Counted from the stretch's first letter, positions 1 through 11,970 are shown. The stretch is 64,000 nt of DNA from Ceratotherium simum simum (GCF_000283155.1 NW_004454292.1:339072-403071); one strand, 5' to 3'. The notes: generated by a model from the sequence alone, not told the origin. A program made the numbers and translations.

Positions 1-1145
1 TGCGCCCCCGTCTTTTTCTGGTCTCCAGATTATGTTCGTAATAATTTGTGTCCTTTCATGGAAACTAAGGCCATGTTAAAACCCATGTTTTCAACTGAAG
101 CATGTCAGCACTGTTCATGACATGTACCAGCTGGTTAAGCTGAGTTTCACAGTAGAGCCACTGAGCAGTATTTGTTAAGACAGATGAGTACTTTTTAAAT
201 ATGAAAAATCTCATCATGAAATCCTGAAAATTGTTTTATTTGTGCTACTTTATATCTGTATACTATTGCATAAAGACTGAAAATTTTCCTCCACCTCTTG
301 CTTGGGCTGGGGCTCTAGTCATACTTTCTGGAGTCCTGGCACATACCTTCTAAGGATGACAGAAGATATTCTTTGAGAAAATAAACAAATCACAAAGACG
401 CTATAAGCACAGCAACAGAGTTCTTCTTTAATATGCAATCAAACAAAAGAGAGATTTGTCTTTTACATATTTAATTCTGAGCTTGGACTGGGAATGATTC
501 TTTTCCTTCATCTTCTCAGTCACCCTGGACCTGCAAGAGCCATACACAGCTCCAGAGGGGAGAAAACTGGATAGAACCATTTGACTGAAAGCCCATGTCC
601 AGGTCAAGAGGAAGGAGCTGGGGCACTGTGCAGAGGGGTCAGGAATAAACAAAAAGTGAAGACAGAAAGAGACCAGAGAGGAGGGACTCGATGATAGAGT
701 GACAGGAGACTGAAGGAGGAAAATTAATTTTGCAACAACTTCTAGACTTTATATATCTAAAAAAGATATATAAATCATATATATTGCCATATGTCAAGCA
801 TGAACCCGTTTAGGAGAGACCAATTCACACCAATGCCAATACTCCACGCTTGGAAGATATACAGCAGTGGAATAAATATCTATTTAGTAACAAAGATTCT
901 GTTACACATTGTCCTGTCTTATACATATTATAGAGTGTGGGGAGGAGGAAATCACCTTCTCCTAGGAGCCCTCTTTTTAAAGAGGCAAGTACTGCCTAGA
1001 AATGGACCTCAGCTCCTTACCGAGCTTGTCTGAAATGGTAAAGAAGTGGTTCCCGCATAACTAGAACCAGTTGAAGTCTGGTTCAGCCTATTATTGTCTT
1101 CCGTCTTGAACTGGTTGATTAAATAATTAAACCTTTGTTGAGTTA
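1..1145. other. Unassigned non-coding sequence
   Basis: I recognise no gene, RNA or repeat family here. The sequence is AT-leaning and has only short open frames (74 and 80 codons) with no start context, splice context or family resemblance. Confidence 0.4.
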
Positions 1146-1149
1146 TGCA

Positions 1150-1240
1150 GCATCCTCTATGTCCCATGTCCTGTGTCGGGGCTGAGGGAACAAAGATGAG
1201 AATAAACAGAACCTTTCCTTGAGGAGCCGAGGGGCATTCA
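1150..1240 (+). mobile_element. L2-type LINE 3' fragment, weak
   Basis: The run 'tgtgtcggggctgaggg' followed by 'acaaagatgag' and 'ccttgaggagc' follows the order seen in 3' regions of ancient L2-type repeats (ctagg-ctgggg, aca-aagatga, cct-aaggagc). The fragment is short and diverged, so the assignment rests on motif order only. Confidence 0.35.
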
Positions 1241-1899
1241 AAATGTAATCAACACCCACTAACCTTCTACCCTTCTACCCACTGCAGAAGAGAAAAGGCT
1301 ATGAAGTCTTCAGGAGGTAGTGCTTTGCTGGCTTTTTACTAGTGGGATGTGCAGTTAAAAAAAGGCCTATATACGTAAAAAAACCTGGTACAAATCATCC
1401 TGAGGCCTAGCCTTGGCTCATGTCAACTCTCTGGTTCCTAAATTCTATTCAACAACCTTTTCTTTGCCTAGTGGATTTCACACAAGAAGCCCCTCTGAAT
1501 CCAAAATTTAGGCTGTTAGCAGTCTGACCTTTCTGGAAGACAATTACAGCCACAAATTTAGTTCAAATCATTTGTTTCCTCCTCTGCAGACCAAGACCAC
1601 TGGAAAGAACTCTATTTACCTCCACTTGTTGGCAGGGATAGGGGGAACATACACACTATTTTGACCCTCATTTCCAGGCTCAGAGTGGGGACCCCATATC
1701 CAGTTAGTTCTTTCTCTGATCTTCCCTATCCACTGCCATGGTCTTCACAAAACTTAGGTCTTATCAGGCAATTCACAGGTTCTCCTGTGCGGAATGATCT
1801 AAAGTCCTCAGTGTGGCCTCTGTGCTCTCTACAGTCTATCTGTGCCACTTTGTCTCTTTGTCCAGCGCCCACTTGGGTTTTCTGAACACACTGAGTGCT

Positions 1900-2110
1900 T
1901 GTATGATCTTTACCTTTGCTCTTGCTGTTCCCTCCACTGGGAATAGGCTTCTCCTCTTAGGCTGTTACACATGTCAGGCTGTTAAAGTCTCATTCATCTT
2001 TCAAGATCTGATTTAAATATTGCACATGTTTTGAAGAGCCTCAGGATTTCCTGAGGTATTAATAACTTCTCTCTCTAGACTTTCATAGCACTTTACTTAT
2101 ACCTCCTGTA
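1900..2110 (+). mobile_element. L2 LINE fragment
   Basis: The stretch 'caggctgttaaagtc', 'catctttcaagatctgattt', 'cctgaggtattaataa' and 'tcatagcactttactta' matches the pattern of the L2 3' region (text such as cttcaggtctcagct, cctgacc and atagcacttatca). The open frames over this stretch are therefore repeat-derived. Confidence 0.5.
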
Positions 2111-2124
2111 ACATTAAGCTTGTA

Positions 2125-2195
2125 GGCATTAAACTAAATAGTATAAAGATCAGTGTTTGGCACAAGGAAAGTGTTCAATAAATATTAGCTATTAG
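2125..2195 (+). mobile_element. MIR or L2 3' tail
   Basis: The text 'agtgtttggcacaagg' followed by 'gtgttcaataaatatta' is the usual 3' tail of MIR and L2 elements (gcctggcacatag, gctcaataaatatt). Only the tail survives, so the two families cannot be told apart. Confidence 0.5.
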
Positions 2196-2254
2196 AGACA
2201 CAATGTCTAAGAGAAACGTTTCTATATACTATGTGTAAGTAATATATAAATAAC

Positions 2255-2400
2255 TCCTCCCTTAGTCTATAAGCTCTTTGAGAATAAGAAAAGACAAGAA
2301 CTTACTCATTTTAGTGCTTAGAGTCTTCGACTTGTGCCTTGTTACCTAGGAGAAGTGCAAAAAGCATTTATTGAAACACTGACTGAATGAATCTGTTACT
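2255..2400 (+). mobile_element. L2 LINE 3' end
   Basis: The order 'ctataagctctttgag', 'cttgtgccttgtt', 'aaaagcatttattga', 'gactgaatgaat' follows the L2 terminal segment (agctccttgagggcag ... caataaatatttgttgaatgaatga). It lies between two other old repeat pieces. Confidence 0.55.
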
Positions 2401-2443
2401 GGAATCTAGAAAACAAAATAAGAGTGGAACGGCTTTGGATCCT

Positions 2444-2665
2444 GCTCTGTGCCAAGGCATTCTTTTGGGCTTTATATACGTTACTTTATTCAGTCCTCAA
2501 AACCAGCCTGTGAAACATACATTGATCTCACTTTACACAGGAGGAAATTGAGACTCAGGGAATTTAGATGATGTACCCTAAGTCAACAGCCAGTAGGAAG
2601 AGAAGCTAGAATTTGAAGCTGCTGTACTTCTGACTCCAGGTCCCAGGATCTTGCTCCATGCTACC
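2444..2665 (-). mobile_element. MIR SINE
   Basis: Read on the plus strand, the block 'actttattcagtcctcaaaa', 'ctttacacaggaggaaattg' and 'gactccaggtccc' is the reverse complement of the MIR body (conserved core and LINE-related 3' part). Divergence is high, as expected for this mammal-wide family. Confidence 0.7.
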
Positions 2666-2669
2666 CCGA

Positions 2670-3521
2670 TACTCAGTGACATCACCTTGTTCCCAAGGAG
2701 GCTAGTAGGGGGACACCAAAATGGCTCTTAACAAAGATTACTAATACATTTCTCAGAAAGATTACAGGTAATTAAAAAAGAAATTCATCATTTCAACCCA
2801 AAGTTAGATTTCTAGATTTTTTTCAATATCCACTACCTTTGCAACATGCCTTTGGAATGGACCATAAAATAGCATGTTAAGTGTAAATTCCCACAGGAAC
2901 AAATCAAACTTTTAGATAGCAACACGAATGAGTGTGTTGTCAGAGGACCCTAGATGTGTATAAATTGTTTAATTACCATTTCCAATGCTAACGTATATAC
3001 TTTTGTTAGAGGCTTGTAGTAGGCTTCTTTGTTAAAAAAAGAAATGGAATCACATGGATGTTGCTTCACTTTCATCTGAGCCCTTTCAGGGACTGTAAAC
3101 CTTACAGTGATGCTGGAACCCAGCACTTTTCCATCTGCCAAGAAAGGTGAGAACAATAAGTGTTGGTGCAAAGGCTGAACACACACAAGAGAAGTGTAGC
3201 CCTAAACTACTCTTTGCTTCCACATGTGTGTGCCCCACTTTGCTTTGACCATTTATATAATCTGCAAAGTAAGAAAGCCAAGTGATTTTTACCTATCTTG
3301 CTGATTACGTAGTTTGGTGTAGAGATGCTTTTGGTATGAGGCAGCTTTTAATTTGCCTTAAATTTGGAACTATAAGCAATAGGAATTTTCTGAGAGAGAA
3401 GACTATTGGGAAGATCAGAGAAAGAAGAAGAGAGGAAAGGATTCAATCATAGTACCGTGGAAACAACTCAGGCTATGTGTTTGAACTTTGATGTCCCTAA
3501 GAGACTTAATTGCTGCCTTAG
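2670..3521. other. Unassigned non-coding sequence
   Basis: I see no gene or clear repeat. The only open frame of note (78 codons, minus strand, 2950-3186) has no recognisable domain. Confidence 0.35.
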
Positions 3522-3594
3522 TGGTTCTACTGCGGACCAAACCCACAACCTCCTGCATGTAAAGCAGATATGCTAACCACTACACTATGGAACC
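3522..3594 (-). pseudogene. tRNA-Val(TAC)-like sequence, probable pseudogene
   Basis: On the minus strand this is a 73-nt tRNA-shaped sequence from the G1 complement at 3594 to the discriminator A at 3522. The acceptor arm (5' GGTTCCA; 3' side ending AACC then A) has one clear mismatch. The D-arm text 'TAGTGTAGTGGTTAGC' matches a tRNA-Val body and box A. The anticodon stem TCTGC/GCAGG encloses the loop TTTACAT, giving anticodon TAC (complement at 3559-3561). The T arm is damaged: two stem pairs fail and the TTC of the loop reads TTT, which weakens box B. There is no encoded CCA, A-tail or SINE body. The mature length with no 5' extension fits either a decayed gene copy or a retroposed tRNA. 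The T-arm damage makes a pseudogene more likely than a working tRNA. Confidence 0.75.
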
Positions 3595-3603
3595 ACTGGG
3601 CTG

Positions 3604-3780
3604 AGACTTTGGTTTGCCACTTAATAGCTCTGTGGTTGGCCTTAAGCAAGGTTCGAACCTGTCTGAAGCTCAGTTTTCTCATCTATAAAATGGGGATAAT
3701 GCTTGCCAGGTGATTGTGAGATTTAGAGATAATGTGCGTAAAGTGCCTGGTACCAGGAGGCATGTGAGAAATATCTGATA
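3604..3780 (+). mobile_element. MIR SINE
   Basis: 'ttgccacttaatagctctgt', 'cttaagcaagg', 'tcagttttctcatctataaa', 'atggggataatgc' and 'gtgcctggtacca' follow the MIR consensus in order. The MIR tRNA-derived head is missing. The tRNA-like sequence on the opposite strand ends just upstream. Confidence 0.8.
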
Positions 3781-3785
3781 TAGTT

Positions 3786-5945
3786 ATGATATTTTTTATT
3801 GAAAGAGCTTGTCTTCCAGCAGTGTGAGAGGTCCTGAAAATAACCAGGATTCAGGACAAATCTGATTCATACGGATGATAACTCTCTTGGTGTATTTTTC
3901 TTATTTCTTTGCCCTTCTCATGTCCCTGGCTTTCCTCAGGTTAAATTAATGTTCCAAACTCACCCTTATCAGCCCCTTTCTTTTGTGTTTTCCTTTTCCT
4001 CCTTTTAGACAAAAACAAAACACAACAAAAAACAAAACCAAACTGGCAGAGCTAGTGAGACCAAGTAGTTCCTGGCGGCCTTTGTTTGGAGGTCAAAAAT
4101 TGCTTCTCTCCCCTTTGCCCTGCCCAACTTTTCTTCTGTGATCTTTTCACTCTCTACATGTCAGTAATAAAATGTATTGTGGGACAGATCAACAAATGTA
4201 TCATCTCAACACTTTGGTGAGTGAAGACATAGATTTGAATAATAGACTTAGCTGAAATGTCTTCCTGGAGGTGTCCAGTTCTGTTATTTACAAAACAATG
4301 GCTCTACCAGAAAATAACTGGTAGACACTTCCCCCAAATTGAGTATAATTCTTATAAATGTGGACTAAGGAAGCTATTTTCCGGAGAGATTCATTAGATT
4401 TTGATTAGCCTCCAATACATTCGTTCTGAACAACATAGAGGATTTCCCCCAGGCCAGGCTGGGGTTGCCAGCTGTGACAGAGATGGACATTTAATTTGTT
4501 TGTGATTGGGTTGTCAGAGCTGGACATTTGTCATTTGAGATTTCTTCTTTTACTCCTTTCCCCAATATCTACTCCTAACAAGGGAAATCTTAAAAATAAG
4601 GTGGATTAAAGATTGATGATGTGGAGTGTGTACTGGGTTGTTTTCTATTTTATTTTACTTAGTGAAAATCATAATTTTGGGGCCAGCGATTAAAATTCCT
4701 GACTATGCTACAGGCAAAGCTCACACTGCTCGCGAAACACCCCAGCAATCTCATCCCATTTTTTCGGGAAGATTTAATAGCAGGCCTGTTCAGTGAGGCA
4801 CATACAAGTTCATTACCTTTATAAAACACTCTACAGGAATTTTACTAGTGTCCAAGGCAGAGCTGCTAGTCGTTTCCAACTACACATTTCTACAAAAGAA
4901 CAAAAGACAACCTGTCCTGTGTTAGCCTTGTTTTTGGTCTTTTTTTTTTTTTCTTGGCTTCCTTGATAATTTTCTAAATTCAATCATTTACACTGAATCT
5001 TGTAATCATCTGTAGTAGTTAGCAACCTGCTGCTACTGTGCTATTTCACTGTCCTGGGGGTAAGAGTTGTTTTAAGAACATATCATCTATACTGGAGTCT
5101 GCTCCCTTATGCTCAGTCTATGCAATGTTTCAGCTGCGATGCGGGCACAGCTTCTGACTTGGACGCTGCTGTACAGAAGGTCAACCCAGGTTTGTGTTAC
5201 TCAAACTTAATTTCTCAAAGGCGAATAGGCCACGAGCAATGCTGGAGGTTTGTTTTAATGTTCTCTCTGGCCTTCAGCTTGAGTCTTCGGTAATCTCCTG
5301 TCAGACATTTGGTAAAGTATTGCCTTTTCAATACTCATATTCTTTTCAGAGATGAGACTATGCCTCAAAGAACTTTTAAACCTGTGATTCAGTTTGGAGC
5401 CCTTTTTTGTGGACCTGGCTTGATGGGGATTCCCCCTATGTGCTCCGGGGCTGGAAACTTGAAATGGTCCCTCCCTCCCTCTCTCTGTTGCCCTGGCATC
5501 TGCCTGCCTTGGTTCTAAGCTCTGTGTTGAGACATTCTGAGTTGTAATACTTCTCTTTAATTTCAGCTTTCAGATTAGGTTGGTCTAGTTAGGACGGAGG
5601 TACTATATTAAATAAGTATAATTTTGATCTTGCTTGTTTGGAGAAGTGGCCTCTGTGTGAATATCCATATAGAATATAAATGGCCAGTATTTGGCTCCAT
5701 CACCAAACATGTGAGTGCTCACAGGGTCCATGGATTTGTATTACGTGCTCTATGGTCTAAAGAATCCAGTTTGATTCCAGACTCAGTCTTCAAGAGGAGA
5801 AGAGGTTGACCAAGTTAGCAGAAGTGTGATACATTGTAAGCATGCATCGCAAAGAACGTCCATGGACACACTGAAATGAGCACATGAGGATGTTACAGTG
5901 AGCATAAATGTATTTTTGCTTCACAAGCAGTTGCTGCTAATGATG
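3786..5945. other. Unassigned non-coding sequence
   Basis: I find no gene or confidently named repeat across these 2.1 kb. It holds short poly-T runs (about 4939-4952), an A-rich patch (about 4010-4040) and open frames of at most 69 codons without recognisable protein features. Confidence 0.35.
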
Positions 5946-5954
5946 TATGGAAGG

Positions 5955-6125
5955 AGCGTTGTGCCTGGAGAAGGAAGGTTCTAGTCATGGTTTTTCCACT
6001 AAGTAGGTGTGTGTAAGTCATTTAATCTTTCTTAAACTCAGGTTAGATGTCTGTCAATGAACAAGTTTTACTGGATGATTTCAAAGGTTCCTTCTAACTC
6101 TAAAAAAATTCTATGATTCTCATAA
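5955..6125 (+). mobile_element. MIR-related SINE (MIR3-like)
   Basis: 'ctagtcatggtttttccact', 'gtgtaagtcatttaatcttt', 'ggatgatttcaaaggttcct' and 'attctatgattct' follow the MIR3-type consensus on the plus strand, including its characteristic end. Confidence 0.6.
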
Positions 6126-6538
6126 AGGGATGTTTTATTTGATTGTGACATTTCATTTGGCACCTAATTTTGTACAGATGTCTTAACTCAGAGTATTTTG
6201 GTTCTTGTAGATTTAATACATGGAATTTATTATTCTATTAATGTACCTTGGAGTGAAATGCATGTCTGTGTATCTACCTGCTCTCACATTTATAATATAC
6301 ATTATGTCTTTTTAATGTACATCATGAGAAATGCCAGTGGGCCTAAATGAAATATTACTATTGTTGCATTCATTCTTTCCAACTCTGTCAGCTAGAGGAA
6401 TTAAATAAGGAATGACGTGTGCTACTGAAACTACATTTACCATATACTCAAGTGTCTTCAACTGCATCAACACAGATATTGAATATGCTTTGAGTTTTCT
6501 TTACCAAGAGCCAGAAAAGTTCCTAACTTGAAAATAAA

Positions 6539-6569
6539 TTGAAAATCAAATGGATGATTTGATTTTCAA
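6539..6569. repeat. Perfect short inverted repeat (hairpin)
   Basis: A 13 bp arm (ttgaaaatcaaat) is followed by the 5 nt spacer ggatg and its exact reverse complement (atttgattttcaa). It is AT-rich and too short for a typical pre-miRNA. No transposon body is evident around it. Confidence 0.85.
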
Positions 6570-6946
6570 ACCTGAGGCTGAGCTATTGTTACAGCCCCCA
6601 TTGTCTCCAGCAGACAGCACAGCTGGGGACTCCTCAGTTCTTTTGTCCTATACCTGAGACTGAGCAGGTGAGAGGGGGTGAGGTGGATGTGAGGCGCACA
6701 GGTTATAAGATTATGAATAGTGGTGCGAATGAGGCCCTGAGGATCAAGAAGCCTGTGGGGACTCCTGAGGATAGAAAAGCCAGGGATCTTTGATCTCCAG
6801 CTCTTACATCCTTCAGAACATTTTACTTTTTCCCTTCTTTCTGTCCTTTTTTTTTTTTGTTTTGCCAGCTGTCTGGACAACTTCTCTGTAAAGACACTAC
6901 AATCATTTTTGGAAATCTCACTTTAGCATGAATGTTTCTGGATTTG

Positions 6947-7267
6947 TTGTTTTTTCTTTGTTTTTTTTTTTTTTTTTCGTGAGGGAGATCAGCCCTGAGC
7001 TAACATCCGTGCTAATCCTCCTGTTTTTGCTGAGGAAGACTGGCTCTGAGCTAACATCTATTGCCCATCCTCCTCCTTTATTTTTTCTTCTCCAAAGCCC
7101 CGGGAGATAGTTGTATGTCATAGTTGCACATCCTTCTAGTTGCTGTATGTGGGTCTCGGCCTCAGCATGGCCGGAGAAGCGGTGCATCGGTGCGTGCCGG
7201 GGATCTGAACCAGGATCACCAGTAGCGGAGTGCACGCACTTAACCGCTAAGGCACCGGGCTGGCCCC
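6947..7267 (-). mobile_element. ERE SINE, full length, with 14 bp TSD
   Basis: On the plus strand this starts with poly-T, carries two copies of the 'ctgagctaacat' tail module (about 6990-7075), then the body 'ggccggagaagcggtgcatc', and ends in 'ccgggctggcccc', the reverse complement of the ERE tRNA-Ser-like head. The sequence tgtttctggatttg flanks it exactly at 6933-6946 and 7268-7281, proving retroposition by the L1 machinery. Open frames on both strands here are SINE sequence. Confidence 0.95.
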
Positions 7268-7499
7268 TGTTTCTGGATTTGAATAGTAAATTCACACCAG
7301 GAAGAATTCTGCCTTGACATTTTTACCCATGAAGAATATGAAAGGACTTGGGAGACCACGGCCAGAGAGCAGGGTGTGGATTGGCAATTTGGAAAGTGAC
7401 ACAAAGTTTGCATTAGCAGCTCTCATTCCAGGCTGTCACTTAAAAAATGACTTAATGATGTCAGAATGTTTTTGTTTTGCTTTGCTTTTTAACTTTTTT

Positions 7500-7665
7500 T
7501 AAAATTGCAAAATAATTTATATAGAATGAAGTGCACACATAAGTGTACAGCTTTGATTACATACACACACACTCATACACACACACACACTTCTTGTAAT
7601 GACCATTAGACAAAGATTTAGAATATCCTCAGCACCCCAGAAGGCTACTTTATGACCCTCTCAGC
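7500..7665 (-). mobile_element. Old L1 3'-region fragment with (CA)n
   Basis: 'gaatgaagtgcacacataag', 'tgtacagctttgatta' and 'cagcaccccagaaggctac' resemble the 3' flank of old L1M elements in reverse orientation. A (CA)n-rich stretch at 7561-7590 interrupts it. Diverged, so the family call is tentative. Confidence 0.45.
7561..7590. repeat. (CA)n microsatellite, imperfect
   Basis: About 30 bp of alternating CA dinucleotides broken once by 'tcat'. Likely length-polymorphic. Confidence 0.85.
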
Positions 7666-7669
7666 ATAC

Positions 7670-9364
7670 ATATTCATCAATTCATATTTCCTAATCTCTT
7701 GCAACACATTTAGAAGAAGGCTTATAGTTGTTTAATTCACAGACGCTATTAAGAAAAATATACTCCCAATAGCTTCATTTTAAGAAGCAAAACACACGCC
7801 CTGGAAAACTTATTTGGATAACATTATAAGTGTGGAGTACTAGCTGCTCACTGTTTCTAGATAGTTCCAAGGGAAACTATTGTCATGAACTATCTTTTTA
7901 TTGAGGGTCATTTCAAGCTATAGTAGAATTCCAGCAGTCTCATTTACAATCACACTCATCCTCAATAGCCATATTTGTGGCTTCCTGTGTAATGAGGTGA
8001 TTTATCATGATATGTCAGCCATTGAGAGTTCAGTATAAATGAATTTTGTTTCTTAAAAATAAGGTATTTATATCTAAACACTTTTACAAGAATCTGACAT
8101 TGCCCTTTGAAGGTAAGCACATGTTATGTGATTTGCATATGAAGAAACCATGCATTACTCTTACTTGACTGACTGTCAGCTTCAGCAGCTGCGCCTGGTC
8201 GTCCCCAGGTCTGTCATTGTTTCTATGATAGAGCTCATTTTTCAAGGGTTAATAACATAGACCTTAACATTCACTTTGGGTTGAAACTTGGCAACCACTA
8301 TAAGTTTACAGCCTAAGGAGCTGATTTTAAACAAAAATGGTTTAAAATTGATTTACTCTTTTCAAATTAGAGTATGTCAAAATAATGGTACTTTGCATCA
8401 GTTCTAATGCTTTACATTTATTTAATGTAAAAATCTGGAAGCTATTATTCCCAGGCAGAAATTTGGGGGATGCCAGCTATGGGACAAGTTAAATAGAGAT
8501 TGGTTTCCATTGAGAATTCCAAAAGAAATTTGCAAACTTTGACTATTCTTCTTTTGTAATATCATTGCTGTTTTAAAAGAAGAAAAGTTATTGCCCTTAC
8601 CTTTAATAGAAGAGAACAGTTGTGGAAGTAAATGCAATTTGAAAAGAAAGGTAGAAATAAATGTTGGAAATCACCTTTAGTTATATAGCATCCTAATCCC
8701 AGGGTGGGTTCCTCTCAGCTCAGCACCTCTGAGTGGTATTTGAACTAGACTAAGCCGGAGTGTGTGGAGTTGTTCATGGTCTTTAGCTTTTCAGTTTAAA
8801 AAGCTCCACCTAGAAAAAAGAAGGGAATATTTGTATTCCCACTATAGTACAAATTTTTGCTACTCTGTTCAAATGTACATTTCTATTTTATACACATTTA
8901 TTAAAAAATGAACCTTTCCATCTACCTTCCTGAGCCAACAGAAGTTAAAACTCCACATTCATTTCTTTCTTTTTAAAATTATTTAGATGTCAGCATATTT
9001 GTATATTTAATGTACAGCCATATTCTTAAGAAAATTGCTGCTGGGCTATTTCTATACTGAAGCCATCTCCTCAATGAAAGAAGAGCTGGACTAATGAGGA
9101 CATTGTACTGTCAGTTTTAAACTTTGATCAATTTTTGACTGCGCATGATGCAGACAGCAATTTGGAGAGGAAGTTCTCACATATATTAGGCAGTGAGACT
9201 GGGTTATCATGCGTCAAAAGATGGAACTTCATTCTTGTATGGTACAAACACATGGCTGAGGAATCAGACAAGCTCTAAAGTAGTTAGTATTACAGAGTGG
9301 TCTGTAATAAATTAGAGACAAGAGGCTGGAGAATATAGTCTAAATATAGCAAGGTACAGAGGGA
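7670..9364. other. Unassigned non-coding sequence
   Basis: I see no gene or named repeat. The longest frame is 71 codons on the minus strand (8422-8637) and looks random. Confidence 0.35.
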
Positions 9365-9566
9365 ATAGCATTAGTCTTGGATCCAGGCATATTTTGTGTT
9401 TGAATTGTTGTACCATTTATTAGGTCAGTTATGCAACCTCAAGCACACTAATTATCCTTGCCTAGGATCAAGTTAATAGTGTCTGTCTTCCAGTGTTTTT
9501 GTAAGAATTAAAAATAATGTATTTAAAGTATTTGTCATATAGTAGTTGCTCAATAAATGATGAGTG
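9365..9566 (+). mobile_element. MIR SINE
   Basis: 'gtcttggatccaggcat', 'gtgtttgaattgt', 'gtcagttatgcaacctcaag' and 'agtagttgctcaataaatga' follow MIR from the body to the 3' tail on the plus strand. Confidence 0.7.
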
Positions 9567-9597
9567 TTATTATGATGGTGTAATTGTAAGGATTTGA

Positions 9598-9622
9598 AAA
9601 CTTTCCAAGTCATGGAAAGTTT
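9598..9622. repeat. Perfect 10 bp inverted repeat
   Basis: The arms aaactttcca and tggaaagttt are exact reverse complements around the 5 nt spacer agtca, about 30 bp beyond the MIR tail. Confidence 0.85.
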
Positions 9623-10429
9623 CTGCCAGTTATGCTACCTCCTTTTGAGAGGTCTCAGAGTACACGTACATCCACACTCTTATTGGTGGCGATTTCTTCA
9701 GAAATCTTCACAATTTCTCTATAAGACCCACACACCCAGGAAAGGACACTTCACTCAAAGTGGCCTATGAAGTGGTCAAGGGGCAGAATGCTGCCTAAAG
9801 AGGTATCTATGGTGTCTATACAGTTGGTGACTGACCAACCAATCTGATCCTCTCTTATGAGAAGCTTAAATTCTAGTCATATAGAAAATGACAAGGCAAG
9901 AGAGTCGTAAACTCAGAAAGACACACAGAAAGAAGCCAATAAGCACCCATGAGCTAGAAAGAAGAGCAGAGAGAAGCCGTAATACGGTGATAGTAAACAA
10001 ATCAGTTGCGACAAAAGCAGTAAAGCAAATCCCGTATCAACAATGGGGCCACTGTAATGTGGAACAGTTGAACCATGAACAATAAACACGTCTTCGGGAG
10101 GGGAAACTCTATGAGCAGCAATGCAGTGCTCCCTACCAGTAACCCTACTAGAGTTACTACTGTATCAAGAACGATATTCCAGTTCTCCTCAGGCCTGGCT
10201 CTATGTTGCCTTTATATGATTTCCTGTCTCTTACTTCCCCAGTTATGTTACAGTAAATCCCCTTTTGCTGAGGTGATTTGAGTGTATCACCAGAAAAAGC
10301 CCAACAAATACATTGTTTGATCAGTAGATCAAAGGCAACCTAGAGAAAGGACCCTAGGTATTTTTCCTAGAGTCCAAGTCATGGATGTGTGAAGCAGTGT
10401 GATGTTTGTGAGAAACTGTGAAGGATTAA

Positions 10430-11970
10430 GTGTTTCTAAGTCATAAAATACAAGTCAGGGAGAAGCGAGAGATGAAGCTGGAGAGGCCAGCAGGGGCAAG
10501 CTCTTTAAGGCAAAGGATAAAATGTGAAGGAGCTTGGAAAATATCTTATAGCTGAGGGAGCCATTGAAGGGTTTTTAAGAAGAGGAATGATATGATTAGA
10601 TTTTTTTCAGGCAGATCACTCTGGTGGTTTTGTGGAAGATCATTTGAAGGCGACAAGGCTAACTAAAAGGAAACAGACAAGGGGACTCTTCCGTAGACTA
10701 GCTTCTGATTACTAGGGCTTTAAATAAGAGAGCAGCAGTAGGAATGGAGAGGAGAGTGTGGTATTCAATAAAATTTTAATTGACTAAGTCAGAAATACTT
10801 AGTTAATGCAGAGAATGAAGTGGGCAGTCCAGGATAATATCTAAGTTTCTAGTTTTGGTGTCATAGGGGATTGTAGTGATACTAATGTAGAAAGAGAATA
10901 CAGGAGGAAGACATGGATTTGGGAGAAGATGATAAACACCATTCTGGACATGCTGTTTATGATGTCTATAAGACATCCAGGTAGAGTTGTTTAGGAGGCA
11001 GTTATATGTATGAATCAGAAACTCAGGGGAGAAGTCAGTGCTAGCGGTAGAGAACACATCCACTTTTATGTGGCAGTTGGAATCACAAGGATGGAAGAGG
11101 TTGAATAACGACAGAGGAGGAGTAGCATTCAGAAGGTGAAGAAACCCCACTGACAGGATAGGCAGAGGAAGAGGAGCCCATGTCAAAAGGAGAGAAGGAA
11201 TAGTCAGAGTGGAATGAAGAATGTCAGGAGAGGATGGGAGAATCGCTGTCAAGAGAGGATAGAGTTTCATTAAGGAGGAAGTAATTATCAAAATAATTCA
11301 GTGTTGCAGTGAAATACGGAAAGATGACTACTGAAACAGGGCAGTTTCAGTAGAGAGGAGGGTTTAGAAGATGTTGCAATGGAGCCGTGAATGGAAATGA
11401 ATGGATACTGCTTTTTTTGAAAAGTTTAGCTGGAGATATGGTGGAGGGAGGAGAGAGGCTGGCATAGTTGAGGGAGATGGGGGACAAGGAAGACATAGAA
11501 TCAAGGGAGTTTTTTTTTTTTTTTCAAATGATGGGAGCAGCTGGAAGACGTTTATAGGCTGAAGAGGAGACAGTAAAGAGAGGGGAGGTTAACTTGAGAT
11601 GTAAGTGAGAGAGAGTTTAATTGATTAAATGAGGTCCCAGAGGAGGGAGCTGAGTCTTAAAGGAAAACTCACCTCCTTCTCTGAGAGTGGAGGAAAAGTG
11701 TCAATGTGTGTGGCCGTAGACACACTTGCAGGGTGCGGTGGCTACAGTGGGGTGGAAAGCTGGAGGGTGAGACGGTACCTATGGATTCAATTTTCCCAAT
11801 GAAGAAGGAGGCGATGTCGACTGCAGTGAGTGAGAGGTGGAGGGTTGAGCCTCCAAGGAGAGTGGAGAAGGTCTGGAATTAACAGTTACTTTCAGGGGTG
11901 GGAGAGGCAACTGATCATAAGCAGATAAAATGCTTCTTAGAACCAGAGGGCGGAGAAATTCAGAGAACAT
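10430..11970 (-). mobile_element. L2-clade (CR1-type) LINE ORF2 remnant
   Basis: The plus strand is strikingly purine-rich and follows the reverse complement of a mammalian L2-clade LINE for about 1.5 kb. The minus-strand frame 10803-11291 (162 codons) keeps reverse-transcriptase C-terminal flavour: 'NNSTWMSYRH' at residues 101-110 and 'TRNLDIILD' at about 147-155, aligning with the STWMS-RH and NLGVILD-like segments of these elements. The YADD catalytic motif that should precede this has decayed (the frame reads through 'CHIKVDVFST'). Two related minus-strand copies occur in this window (24850-25570 and 50355-51950). It is a fossil LINE, not a host gene. Confidence 0.75.

Noticed and set aside
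10803..11291. 162-codon minus-strand frame as a gene
   Set aside because: It reads decayed L2-clade RT text (STWMSYRH, TRNLDIILD) and lies in a 1.5 kb LINE remnant.
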